In this document: piece after piece, positions 14,652 to 22,163 of the stretch
How the letters are laid out: every line of letters begins with the position of its first letter
How positions within the stretch are numbered: the stretch's first letter is position 1
Source: an uncultured bacterium
Lineage (GTDB): Bacteria > Planctomycetota > Phycisphaerae > Phycisphaerales > UBA1924
Direction: 5' to 3'
DNA length: 25,233 nucleotides
Assembly (NCBI GenBank): GCA_938003595.1
Contig: CALKYH010000007.1
Coordinates: 1 to 25,233 of the forward strand
Translations under genes and position numbers: made by a program
Notes under the pieces: generated by a model
The model's database searches: none
Told to the model about the DNA's origin: nothing
What the model saw: only the letters and a program-made list of their open reading frames with translations

Positions 14652-16270
14652 ACGCTGCCCCGCACAACGCGACGCTCGACGCCGCCCGCGCCACCGTGCG
14701 CGCCCGCTGCCGCGACCTGGGCGTCTGCACGCTCGCGGTCGACGCCCTCGGCGCGCCCGCCGGCGCCCTGCTGGGCGACGACCTGCTCGGTCGGTGGATC
14801 GGCTCCTCCTACGGCCGGTCGCTGCTGGCGGCGGCGGCGGCGGAGTGGGGCGAAGAGGACCGCACGGCGATGCGCCAGCTGGCGCCGGGCCTCTGGGCGC
14901 TGCCGGTGGAGGAGCTGCAGCGCCGTCGGCGCACGGGCTATCTTGTCGGCTTCGCGCCGTCCCGCGCGTGGTTCGACACCGAGGAGTTCCAGGCGGGGTG
15001 CCAGTCCGCGCGACTGGACGCGATCGCGACACGTGCGGCGCTGGCGCCGCTGGCGGTGTTCGACGAGCGCTCGGCGCGTTCGGCGTGGCTGTCGATGCGA
15101 TGGATGCAGGAGGATCGCTCCCAGCTCGGCGCCGTCGGCGGCGAGGTGGAGGGTTTCAGCAAGCAGCTGGCGGATTCCTTCGAGGAGATCAGCCTGCTGT
15201 ACAAGCTGGGCGCGTCGATGAACGAGGTCAACCAGCCGGAGAGGTTCCTGCGCCTGGTCTGCGAGGAGCTGCACGCGACGCTGGGATACGCCTGGATCGG
15301 CGCCCTGCTGGTCCGGGGCGCCACGCGCTCGCTGAACGGGGCCAGGCGCGTCATCACCGCCGGGGCCTCGATCGGCGAGCTGGGCCGGGTCGAGCGATTT
15401 GTGCGCGATGCGCTGGCCGGGGCGGAGCCGGGCGGGCCCCAGGTGACTTCGGTGGACGCGCCCGACCGGTCGCTGGCGGCCCTGTGCCAGCCGATCACCC
15501 GCGACGGGCGCCTGCTCGGCGTGATCGTCGCCGGCGAGAAGCATGGTTCGGACCCTCAGGTCTCGAGCATGGACATCAAGCTCGTGGGCGCGGCCTCGGC
15601 GTTCACGGGAATTCTCCTCGACAACGCCGCGCTGTACGACGACCAGCAGGCGATGTTCCTGGGCACCTTGAAGGCCCTGACCGCGGCGATCGACGCCAAG
15701 GACCGCTACACGCGAGGCCATTCCGAGCGCGTGGCGCACCTGACGCGGATGCTGGCGGAGGCGGTCGGCCTGACGCCGCAGGAGGTGGAGCGCACGCACA
15801 TCGCGGGGCTGGTGCACGATGTGGGCAAGATCGGAGTGCCGGAGGATGTGCTGCGGAAGGCCGGCAAGCTCACGGACGAGGAGTTCTCGCTCATCAAGCT
15901 GCACCCCGAGATCGGCCACAACATCCTCAAGGACATTCCACAGCTGGCGGATGTGCTCCCCGGCGTGCTGCACCACCATGAGCGCTGGGACGGCCGCGGC
16001 TACCCGCGCCGGCTGGAGGGCGAGCGGATTCCCTTCGTCGCGCGCCTGATCGCCCTGGCGGATTCGTTCGACGCCATGAGCTCCACTCGAACCTACCGGC
16101 CGGCGATGCCGCGGGCCGCCGTCCTGGCGGAGATCGCCAAGTGCGGCGGCACGCAGTTCGATCCGGAGCTGGCGCGGGCCTTCGTGACGCTTGACCTGAC
16201 GGTGTACGACCAGATGGTCGCCCGTCACACCGAGGCGGAGCGCGCCGCGATGGGGGGGCAGGCGGCGTGA
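14648..16270 (+). CDS. GAF-HD-GYP cyclic-di-GMP phosphodiesterase
   Basis: A 540-residue predicted c-di-GMP hydrolase. The start is GTG at 14648, overlapping the receiver stop. Residues 1-165 match no domain I recognise. About 180-330 is a GAF-like domain (EISLLYKLGASMNEVNQPERFLRL, then LAALCQPITRDGRLLGVIVAGEK). About 338-525 is a full HD-GYP domain: RYTRGHSERVA, catalytic H390-D391 in HDVGKIGVPE, LHPEIGHNIL, HHHERWDGRGYP (GYP 451-453) and ALADSFDAM. All metal ligands and the GYP motif that distinguish active c-di-GMP enzymes are present. No receiver domain is fused; the separate receiver just upstream, translationally coupled, may supply that input in trans, since HD-GYP proteins often carry REC. 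It also overlaps the STAS gene, placing it two genes before the ATPase with an MshEN-type N-terminus. c-di-GMP rather than cGAMP specificity is not provable from sequence. Confidence 0.93.
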   Translation: MNAAPHNATLDAARATVRARCRDLGVCTLAVDALGAPAGALLGDDLLGRWIGSSYGRSLLAAAAAEWGEEDRTAMRQLAPGLWALPVEELQRRRRTGYLVGFAPSRAWFDTEEFQAGCQSARLDAIATRAALAPLAVFDERSARSAWLSMRWMQEDRSQLGAVGGEVEGFSKQLADSFEEISLLYKLGASMNEVNQPERFLRLVCEELHATLGYAWIGALLVRGATRSLNGARRVITAGASIGELGRVERFVRDALAGAEPGGPQVTSVDAPDRSLAALCQPITRDGRLLGVIVAGEKHGSDPQVSSMDIKLVGAASAFTGILLDNAALYDDQQAMFLGTLKALTAAIDAKDRYTRGHSERVAHLTRMLAEAVGLTPQEVERTHIAGLVHDVGKIGVPEDVLRKAGKLTDEEFSLIKLHPEIGHNILKDIPQLADVLPGVLHHHERWDGRGYPRRLEGERIPFVARLIALADSFDAMSSTRTYRPAMPRAAVLAEIAKCGGTQFDPELARAFVTLDLTVYDQMVARHTEAERAAMGGQAA

Positions 16271-16602
16271 AGGTCAGCCATCAGGATCACGGCCATGTGA
16301 CGGTGCTCACGCTCTCCGGCGAATACTCGCTCGAGGATGTCGACCGGTTCCAGCGGCTGACGATGGAGCGCTTCGCGGCGAACATCAAGGATGTCGTGCT
16401 CGATTGCGAGCACCTGGAGTTCGTGGACTCGGCCGGCCTGGAGTCGTGGCTGCGGCTGATGGACCAGACCAAGGACCGGCGCGGCCAGCTGCGGCTCGTC
16501 AAGATCGACGCGACCGTCTCCAAGATCCTCGAGATCACCGGGCTCGACCGGACGCTGCAGGCGCACGACAGCGTCGAGGCGGCGGTCAGGAGCCTGCGAT
16601 GA
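16267..16602 (+). CDS. STAS-domain anti-sigma factor antagonist-like protein
   Basis: A 111-residue stand-alone STAS domain of the SpoIIAA/RsbV type. The GTG at 16267 overlaps the HD-GYP stop, and its stop overlaps the ATPase start (ATGA). The fold is clear: strand VTVLTLSGEY, helix DVDRFQRLTMERFA, strand DVVLDCEHLEFVDSAGL, with Ser55 in the DSAG motif that serine kinases of the RsbW/SpoIIAB type phosphorylate. No RsbW-like kinase or PP2C phosphatase gene is in the window, so its switch partner is elsewhere or is one of the pilus components. Sitting inside the machine operon, it may be a local protein-protein switch rather than a sigma-factor regulator; that is inference. Confidence 0.9.
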   Translation: MKVSHQDHGHVTVLTLSGEYSLEDVDRFQRLTMERFAANIKDVVLDCEHLEFVDSAGLESWLRLMDQTKDRRGQLRLVKIDATVSKILEITGLDRTLQAHDSVEAAVRSLR

Positions 16603-18374
16603 GCCGGGCGCCCAGCTCCAAGTCCGGCGGCGCCCACCCGGCGAACATCCGCGTGCAGCTCGGCCAGTTGCTGCTCGAAAAGGGCCTCGTCACCGAGGGC
16701 CAGCTGCGCGATGCGCTCGAGGAACAGGAGCGCGGCGGACGAAAGAAGCTGCTGGGCGAAGTCCTGGTGGCGCTCGCCTTCGTGACGGAGGAGCAGGTGG
16801 TGGAGGCGCTGGCCTCGGCGTACGGGGTGCCGTACGCGAAGCTCACGCCCCGGATCGCCGACCCCCGGGTCACCGGGCTGCTGCCCCGGGAGTTCATCGA
16901 GAGCCACTGCGTGCTGCCGCTGTTCCTCGTCAATGGCACGCTGACGGTGGCGGTGAGCGAGCCGGCGAACCTGTTCCTGGTCGAGGAGATCGAGCGGATC
17001 AGCGGGCACCAGGTGCGGGTGGTGGCGTGCACTTCCCGGGACATCCGGGCGACGCTGCAGGCGCACCTGCCCAGCGCCAATGTCTTCGTGATCGACGAGA
17101 TCTACGACGACATGGACTCGGCGACCTTCAGCGTGGTCGAGAAGCAGGTCACCGACCTGAACAACCCGGAGGAGATCGCCGGGCAATCGCCGGTCATCAA
17201 GCTGGTGAACTATGTGCTGTACCACGCGGTGCAGGAGCGGGCTTCCGACATCCACATCGAGCGGGATGATCATGCCTGCCGCGTGCGGTACCGGGTGGAC
17301 GGCCGGCTGATGACCAAGCTGACGCCGCCCCACCAGATGCACCCGGCGGTGGTGTCACGCATCAAGATCATGTCGGGCATGGATATCTCCGAGCGGCGCC
17401 TGCCCCAGGACGGCGACATCCATGTAATGATGGACGGGCGGCCGATCGACATGCGCATCTCGACCATGCCGGGCAAGTTCGGCGAGAAGGTCGTGGTGCG
17501 CGTCATCGACAACCGCAACGCGATCGTGGCGCTGGAGAAGCTGGGCATGACGCCCGAGATGCTGGCGCGGTGGCGGCAGGTCATCGGCTCGCCCCACGGC
17601 GTGGCGCTGGTGACGGGGCCGACGGGCTCGGGCAAGTCCACCACGCTCTACAGCGTGCTGAGCGAGCTGGCCTCCGACGAGCTGAACATCTCGACGGTCG
17701 AGAACCCCGTCGAGGCGCAGATCCCCGGGGTGAACCAGTTCCAGGTCAACGAGAAGGCCGGCTTCACCTTCGCCGGAGCGCTGCGGGCCCTGCTTCGGCA
17801 GGACCCTGACATCCTGATGGTGGGCGAGATCCGCGACGGCGAGACGGCGCAGATCGCGACCCAGGCGGCGCTCACCGGCCACCTGCTGCTGAGCACGCTG
17901 CACACCAACGACGCCCTCTCCGCGCCGACGCGCCTGACGAACATGAACATCGAGCCGTTCCTCGTGGCGGCGATCCTCCGGGGCGTGCTGGGCCAGCGGC
18001 TGGCGCGGAAGATCTGCCCGCACTGCAAGGAGTCCTACGCCCCCGACGACGCGGCCCGCGCCGCGCTGGGCAGCCGGGCCGAGGAATGCACCGACCTGTT
18101 CCGGGGCGCCGGCTGCTCGCGGTGCCGCGGGAGAGGCTACAGCGGACGACTCGGGATCTTCGAGCTGTTCGTGCCGGAGCACGACGCGCTGGAGGCGATC
18201 AGCCGCGGCGTGAGCCTGCAGGAGCTGCAGTCCGTGGTCTACGCGGGCGGCTACCGCACCATGCACGACGACGGCGTGGACAAGGCGTTGGCCGGGCAGA
18301 CGACGATGGAGGAAGTGACGCGGGTGCTCAGCCTCGGCGGCGTGGCGGCCCCGATCACGCCGGAGGCCGCGTAA
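16599..18374 (+). CDS. pilB: PilB/GspE assembly ATPase with MshEN-type N-terminus
   Basis: A 591-residue hexameric motor that powers fibre extension. The ATG at 16599 overlaps the STAS stop. About 18-75 is an MshEN-type N1 region (LGQLLLEKGLVTEGQLRDALEEQ, then LLGEVLVALAFVTEEQ), followed by the N2 domain to about 185. The ATPase core has Asp box MDISERRLPQDGD (about 261-273), Walker A GPTGSGKS (340-347, K346), catalytic Glu370 region TVENPVE, Walker B ILMVGEIRD (405-413) and the His box LTGHLLLSTLHTND (about 426-439). A tetracysteine zinc site is present (C473, C476, C506, C509), which is typical of extension rather than retraction ATPases. In MshEN the first repeat normally reads RLG; here it is QLG (Q20), so c-di-GMP binding may be weakened or lost. 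PilB versus GspE is chosen from the PilM-N-O context. Confidence 0.95.
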   Translation: MSRAPSSKSGGAHPANIRVQLGQLLLEKGLVTEGQLRDALEEQERGGRKKLLGEVLVALAFVTEEQVVEALASAYGVPYAKLTPRIADPRVTGLLPREFIESHCVLPLFLVNGTLTVAVSEPANLFLVEEIERISGHQVRVVACTSRDIRATLQAHLPSANVFVIDEIYDDMDSATFSVVEKQVTDLNNPEEIAGQSPVIKLVNYVLYHAVQERASDIHIERDDHACRVRYRVDGRLMTKLTPPHQMHPAVVSRIKIMSGMDISERRLPQDGDIHVMMDGRPIDMRISTMPGKFGEKVVVRVIDNRNAIVALEKLGMTPEMLARWRQVIGSPHGVALVTGPTGSGKSTTLYSVLSELASDELNISTVENPVEAQIPGVNQFQVNEKAGFTFAGALRALLRQDPDILMVGEIRDGETAQIATQAALTGHLLLSTLHTNDALSAPTRLTNMNIEPFLVAAILRGVLGQRLARKICPHCKESYAPDDAARAALGSRAEECTDLFRGAGCSRCRGRGYSGRLGIFELFVPEHDALEAISRGVSLQELQSVVYAGGYRTMHDDGVDKALAGQTTMEEVTRVLSLGGVAAPITPEAA

Positions 18375-18377
18375 CCC

Positions 18378-19598
18378 ATGCCGAAATTCTCCTTCAAGGC
18401 CCGCGACGAGAAGGGCGCCCCGATCACGGGGCAGATCGAGGCCGAGAGCCGCGAGGAGGCGCTGGAGAAGCTGCGCGCCGAGCGGCGGCTGGTGATCGAG
18501 CTCGAGGAGGGCGATCTGAAGATCGACCGCGAGCGTGTGATCGTCAAGCACGCGGCCAGGTCGGTCAAGCGTGAAGAGGTCATCGGGTTCGCCAGCCAGC
18601 TGTCGGTCATGCTCGAGACGGGCGTGCCCCTGGGCGAGGCGATGCGGTCGTTCGTCGAGAACTCCCGCTCCGGCCCGCTGCGCAAGGTGATGTCGGTCGT
18701 GAACGACTCGGTCATGGCCGGCTCGACCCTTTCGAGCGCGATGGCGGCGTTCCCGCAGGTGTTCCCGAAGCTGATGGTCAGCCTCATGCGCGCGGCGGAG
18801 GCCTCCGGCAAGCTCGGCTCCATGCTCGGGCGGATCGCGGAGTACCTGGGCAAGGAGCGGCAGACCAGGCGACAGATCGTCGGCGCGATGGTGTACCCGC
18901 TGGTCATGGTGGGCATGGCCATCTCGGTGACGATGTTTCTCGTGGTGTGGGTGCTGCCCCGGTTCGCTCGGATCTATGAATCACGGTCGGCGACGCTGCC
19001 CATGCCGACGCGGATCGTCATGGGCGCCAGCGACCTGATCCTGGGCAACTGGACCTCGATCATCGGGCTGGGCGCGCTGGCGGCTGGCTCAATCATTCTC
19101 GCGCGATCCACCCGGCGGGGCCGCCGCTTCTTCGACAGACTCCGCCTCATCGCGCCCGTCATGGGCCCGATGTTCTCGCAGTACTACCTCACCCGCTCCA
19201 CACGCACGCTCGCCACGCTGCTCGCGGCGGGCGTCTCGCTCCTGGATGCGCTGCGGATCGTCAAGGGCGTCACCGACAATGCGCTGTGGGAGGAACTGTG
19301 GGACCGCATGGCCCACTCCGTCACCGGCGGATTGACCATCGGCGAGGTGGCGATGGAGTCCAACCTGATCCCGGCGCCGGTGGCGTCCATGATCGCGGCA
19401 GGAGAGCGGACCGGCCGGCTTCCGCAGACGCTGGACCGTGTCGCCGAGGTCGCCGAGAAGGACCTGGACGAGGCGGTCAAGACCGCGTCTCAGCTCATGG
19501 AGCCGCTCATGATCATGGTGATGGGCGGGCTTATCGGCGGCATCGCGATCGCGCTGCTGCTGCCGATCTTCTCCATCAGCAGCGTCATGGCCCACTAG
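18378..19598 (+). CDS. pilC: PilC/GspF inner-membrane platform protein
   Basis: A 406-residue polytopic protein on which the ATPase acts and from which pilin is inserted into the fibre. It starts 3 bases after the ATPase stop. The N-terminal KFSFKARDEKGAPITGQIEAES is the family signature strand. The first T2SSF domain (about 65-190) has FASQLSVMLETGVPLGEAMRSF and LMVSLMRAAEASGKLGSML, and the second (about 265-390) has RTLATLLAAGVSLLDALRIV and VASMIAAGERTGRLPQTL. Transmembrane helices are at about 172-198, 218-238 and 372-398. Length and order are standard for the family. It ends the plus-strand block; its TAG shares the palindrome CTAG with the recJ stop on the other strand, with no terminator between. 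Confidence 0.95.
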   Translation: MPKFSFKARDEKGAPITGQIEAESREEALEKLRAERRLVIELEEGDLKIDRERVIVKHAARSVKREEVIGFASQLSVMLETGVPLGEAMRSFVENSRSGPLRKVMSVVNDSVMAGSTLSSAMAAFPQVFPKLMVSLMRAAEASGKLGSMLGRIAEYLGKERQTRRQIVGAMVYPLVMVGMAISVTMFLVVWVLPRFARIYESRSATLPMPTRIVMGASDLILGNWTSIIGLGALAAGSIILARSTRRGRRFFDRLRLIAPVMGPMFSQYYLTRSTRTLATLLAAGVSLLDALRIVKGVTDNALWEELWDRMAHSVTGGLTIGEVAMESNLIPAPVASMIAAGERTGRLPQTLDRVAEVAEKDLDEAVKTASQLMEPLMIMVMGGLIGGIAIALLLPIFSISSVMAH

Positions 19599-21364
19599 GG
19601 CCGCGCGGCCAGATCACGCAGGACCGGCTCGACCGAGGGCTGCCCACCGCGGCGCATCGCCCAGGTGGAGACCTTGGGCTCGACGACCGCGTCGATGGTG
19701 TCGCCGGCGTGCAGCGAGGACCGGCGGTCGCCCCAGTTCCACGCCACGATGCGCATGAAGCGGTCGCCGGACCGCACCCGGATCGCCAGGTGCTTGCCGT
19801 GGGCGCCCAGTGGGTCCGGAGAGGCGGCGAGTTGAAGCCCGACGAGGCGGATCGAGGGCGAGGGGTTCGACCGTCCGAACGGGCCCAGCCGCTCAAGCTG
19901 TTGGACGGCGTCGGGGGTCAGTTCGTCGAGCGTCGCGTCGCAATCGATCCGCAGCGATGGCGTCAGCTGCGGAACCGTCACCTGCTCGTTCGCAATGGCG
20001 GTGAAGCGATCGACGAACTCGTCGAGGCGATCGGACCGGAGCGCCAGCCCTGCGGCCATGTCGTGCCCGCCGAAGCGATCCAGCAGGTCGGAGCAGGCCT
20101 CCAGCCCGCCATGGAGATTGAACCCGTCGATGCTCCGCCCGGAGCCCTGGCACATGTCCCCGTCGCGCTGCAGCAGAAGCGTCGGCCGGTGGAAGCGCTC
20201 CACCAGTCGAGAACAGACGATGCCGATGACGCCGGGGCTCCAGCCCTCCTTCGCGAGAACGATCGCGCGCCGGTCGTCGTGGGTCATGCCCGCGGCCTCG
20301 GCCAGCTCCGCCGCCTCGGCGGCGATCGATCGCTCGGTGGCCCGGCGCTGATCGTTCAGCCGATTCAACTCCTTGGCGATGGTCAGCGCACGGTCGAACG
20401 ACGCGGTGGTCAACATTTCCATGGCGTCGCGCGCGTGCCCCATGCGGCCGCAGGCGTTGAGTCGCGGTCCCAGCACAAAGCCGACCTTCTCCGCATCGAT
20501 GTTCTCGTCCGCCAGCTCCGCGGCCTGGATGAGGGCGTTGAGGCCCTCCAGCTCGGTCGAGCGCAGCCGGCCCAGACCGTAGCGGGCGATGACGCGGTTC
20601 TCGTCGAGCAGCGGCACCACATCGGCGATGGTGCCGAGGGCGGCAAGCGCGAGCAGGTCGAGCAGCAGTCGGCGGGTCGGTTGATCGACGCGCTCCGAGC
20701 CGTGCGCGAGCGTGGCCAGCCGCCAGGCGAGCTTGAACGCGACGCCGGCGCCGCAGAGCTCGCCCCAGGGATAGCCGCTCCCCGGCAGGCGTGGGTGGAC
20801 GATGGTGTGGGCCTGGGGGAGGTTGGTGGGGTCGTGCGGGAGATTGTGGTGGTCGGTGATGATCAGGTCGGCGCCGGCGTCGCGTGCGGCGAGGGCGGGC
20901 TCGACGGCGGTCACGCCGCAGTCCACCGAGACGATCAGTCGTGCGCCGTCCGCGGCGAGGCTTCGCAGGGCGTCGGCGTTGAGGCCGTAGCCCTCGTCGA
21001 TGCGGTGGGGGACATAGGTGACCAGGTCCGCGCCGGGGCAGATGTGCCGCAGCATGTGGAACAAGATCGAGGCGGCGCAGACGCCGTCCACATCGTAATC
21101 GCCGTAGATCGCAATCCGTTCGCCCTTCCGAGCGCCGTCGAGGATCCGCTGCGCCGCGGCGTCCACGCCCGGGAGCAGGGAGGGGTCGTGCAGGTCGGCC
21201 ATCTTCGGATCGAGGAAGCGTGCCCCGGCGCCGGCGGCGCCCAGGCCCCGGGCGCTCAGCACTCGCGCGGCCAGGGGCGTGAGACCGGCGATGACCGGCG
21301 CGCCCGGCCCGACCGCCTCGCCGGGCGAGTCGGGCAGGAGCCAGCGGTGCGTCATCCCTCGCAT
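19595..21364 (-). CDS. recJ: Single-stranded-DNA 5'-3' exonuclease RecJ
   Basis: A 589-residue cytoplasmic nuclease of recombination and mismatch repair. Motifs of the DHH phosphoesterase family are intact: IAIYGDYDVDGVCAA (about 86-100), SVDCGVT (about 147-153), ITDHHN (about 169-174) and LDLLALAALGTIADVVPL (about 235-252). The DHHA1 domain has SGRSIDGFNLHGGLEACSDLLDRFGGHDMAAG (about 385-415), and an OB-fold follows at the C-terminus. The start is uncertain: ATG at 21364 (MRGM) or ATG at 21355 (MTHRW). Neither has a normally spaced Shine-Dalgarno, and a TATTCT box sits only 9 bases before the first ATG, so a leaderless mRNA is possible. Upstream in-frame extension is low complexity. It is divergent from adk and convergent with pilC. 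Confidence 0.95.
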   Translation of the reverse strand: MRGMTHRWLLPDSPGEAVGPGAPVIAGLTPLAARVLSARGLGAAGAGARFLDPKMADLHDPSLLPGVDAAAQRILDGARKGERIAIYGDYDVDGVCAASILFHMLRHICPGADLVTYVPHRIDEGYGLNADALRSLAADGARLIVSVDCGVTAVEPALAARDAGADLIITDHHNLPHDPTNLPQAHTIVHPRLPGSGYPWGELCGAGVAFKLAWRLATLAHGSERVDQPTRRLLLDLLALAALGTIADVVPLLDENRVIARYGLGRLRSTELEGLNALIQAAELADENIDAEKVGFVLGPRLNACGRMGHARDAMEMLTTASFDRALTIAKELNRLNDQRRATERSIAAEAAELAEAAGMTHDDRRAIVLAKEGWSPGVIGIVCSRLVERFHRPTLLLQRDGDMCQGSGRSIDGFNLHGGLEACSDLLDRFGGHDMAAGLALRSDRLDEFVDRFTAIANEQVTVPQLTPSLRIDCDATLDELTPDAVQQLERLGPFGRSNPSPSIRLVGLQLAASPDPLGAHGKHLAIRVRSGDRFMRIVAWNWGDRRSSLHAGDTIDAVVEPKVSTWAMRRGGQPSVEPVLRDLAARP

Positions 21365-21526
21365 GGTCGAAGAATACCGCTTATCGGGCGGCGGGGACCG
21401 GCCCGCAGGGACATGGAAACGAAGCGGCGCGTGCGTTACGCTTGCGATCGGCCGATAGGAGGGGCACGCGGACGCGCCGGCCTCCAGCTTTGCAGCGGCA
21501 CACGCGACAGCGAGGAACACCCCCGG
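21365..21526. other. Divergent promoter region between recJ and adk
   Basis: 162 bases with no supported gene. On the minus strand TATTCT lies 9 bases before the recJ ATG. On the plus strand an AGGAGGGG run (near 21459-21466) is not followed by a start codon at a usable distance; GAGGA at 21511-21515 serves adk. No convincing full promoter could be assigned. Confidence 0.35.
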
Positions 21527-22150
21527 ATGAGCGAGTCAACGCGGTTCAGATCGGCCCTGCTGCTCGGCGCCCCCGGCGCCGGCAAGGGCACGCAGGGCAA
21601 GGTCCTTGGCGCCATCCCGGGCATCCTGCACCTGTCCAGCGGCGACATGTTCCGGGGCCTGGATCCCCAATCCGAGCTCGGGCGCATCTTCCGTGAGATC
21701 TCTTCTCGGGGCGACCTTGTGCCCGACGACCTGACCATCCGCCTCTGGCGCCAGCATGTCGACGGACTGGTGGCCTCCGGCAAGCACCGACCGGCGACCG
21801 ATCTGCTGCTGCTCGACGGCATCCCCCGCAATGTCAATCAGGCGGCGCTGCTGGACGCCCATATCGAGGTGCTGCAGGTCATCCACCTGAACTGCCGAGA
21901 CGAGAGCGCGGTCATCTCGCGCTTGAAGAAGCGGGCCCTCAAGGAGGGCCGCAGCGACGACGCCCGCGAGGAGGTCATCCAGCGCCGGCTGGAGGTCTAC
22001 CGCGAGGAGACGCAGCCCCTGCTGGATCACTACGGGCTGGCCCTGGTCTCCGATGTGGACGCCATCGGCCTGCCGGTCGAGGTGCTCCGGGGCGTGCTGG
22101 ACTCGCTGGCGCCGGTGATGCGCCGGCATTTCGGCAACGCCCTCGACTGA
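21527..22150 (+). CDS. adk: Adenylate kinase (short-lid type)
   Basis: A 207-residue nucleoside monophosphate kinase, converting ATP + AMP to 2 ADP in the cytoplasm. The ATG at 21527 has GAGGA about 11 bases upstream. The P-loop GAPGAGKGTQ is at about 14-23. The AMP-binding segment LHLSSGDMFRGL and the family signature LLLLDGIPRNVNQ (about 96-108) are present; Ile in DGIPR is a permitted variant. The lid region is short (LKKRALKEGRSDDAREEVIQRR), with no four-Cys zinc lid. The Arg residues of GRSDD and IQRR are conserved. It is not next to secY, the common position, but divergent from recJ. UMP-CMP kinase is a remote alternative because of the short lid. Confidence 0.9.
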   Translation: MSESTRFRSALLLGAPGAGKGTQGKVLGAIPGILHLSSGDMFRGLDPQSELGRIFREISSRGDLVPDDLTIRLWRQHVDGLVASGKHRPATDLLLLDGIPRNVNQAALLDAHIEVLQVIHLNCRDESAVISRLKKRALKEGRSDDAREEVIQRRLEVYREETQPLLDHYGLALVSDVDAIGLPVEVLRGVLDSLAPVMRRHFGNALD

Positions 22151-22163
22151 GTCGGGAGCGAGT

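Noticed and set aside
11474..16228. Long minus-strand open frames opposite the TPR, kinase and HD-GYP genes
   Set aside because: They mirror third-codon-position GC bias of clearly identified plus-strand genes and have no recognisable protein features or ribosome sites.
19599..21526. In-frame upstream extension of adk through the whole recJ gene on the plus strand
   Set aside because: It is antisense to a complete RecJ with all motifs; adk begins at the ATG at 21527 with a normal N-terminus and P-loop.
21800..21860. Ile in the adenylate kinase DGIPR signature as a loss-of-function sign
   Set aside because: Ile is among the residues allowed at that position in the family signature, and the following Gln is present.
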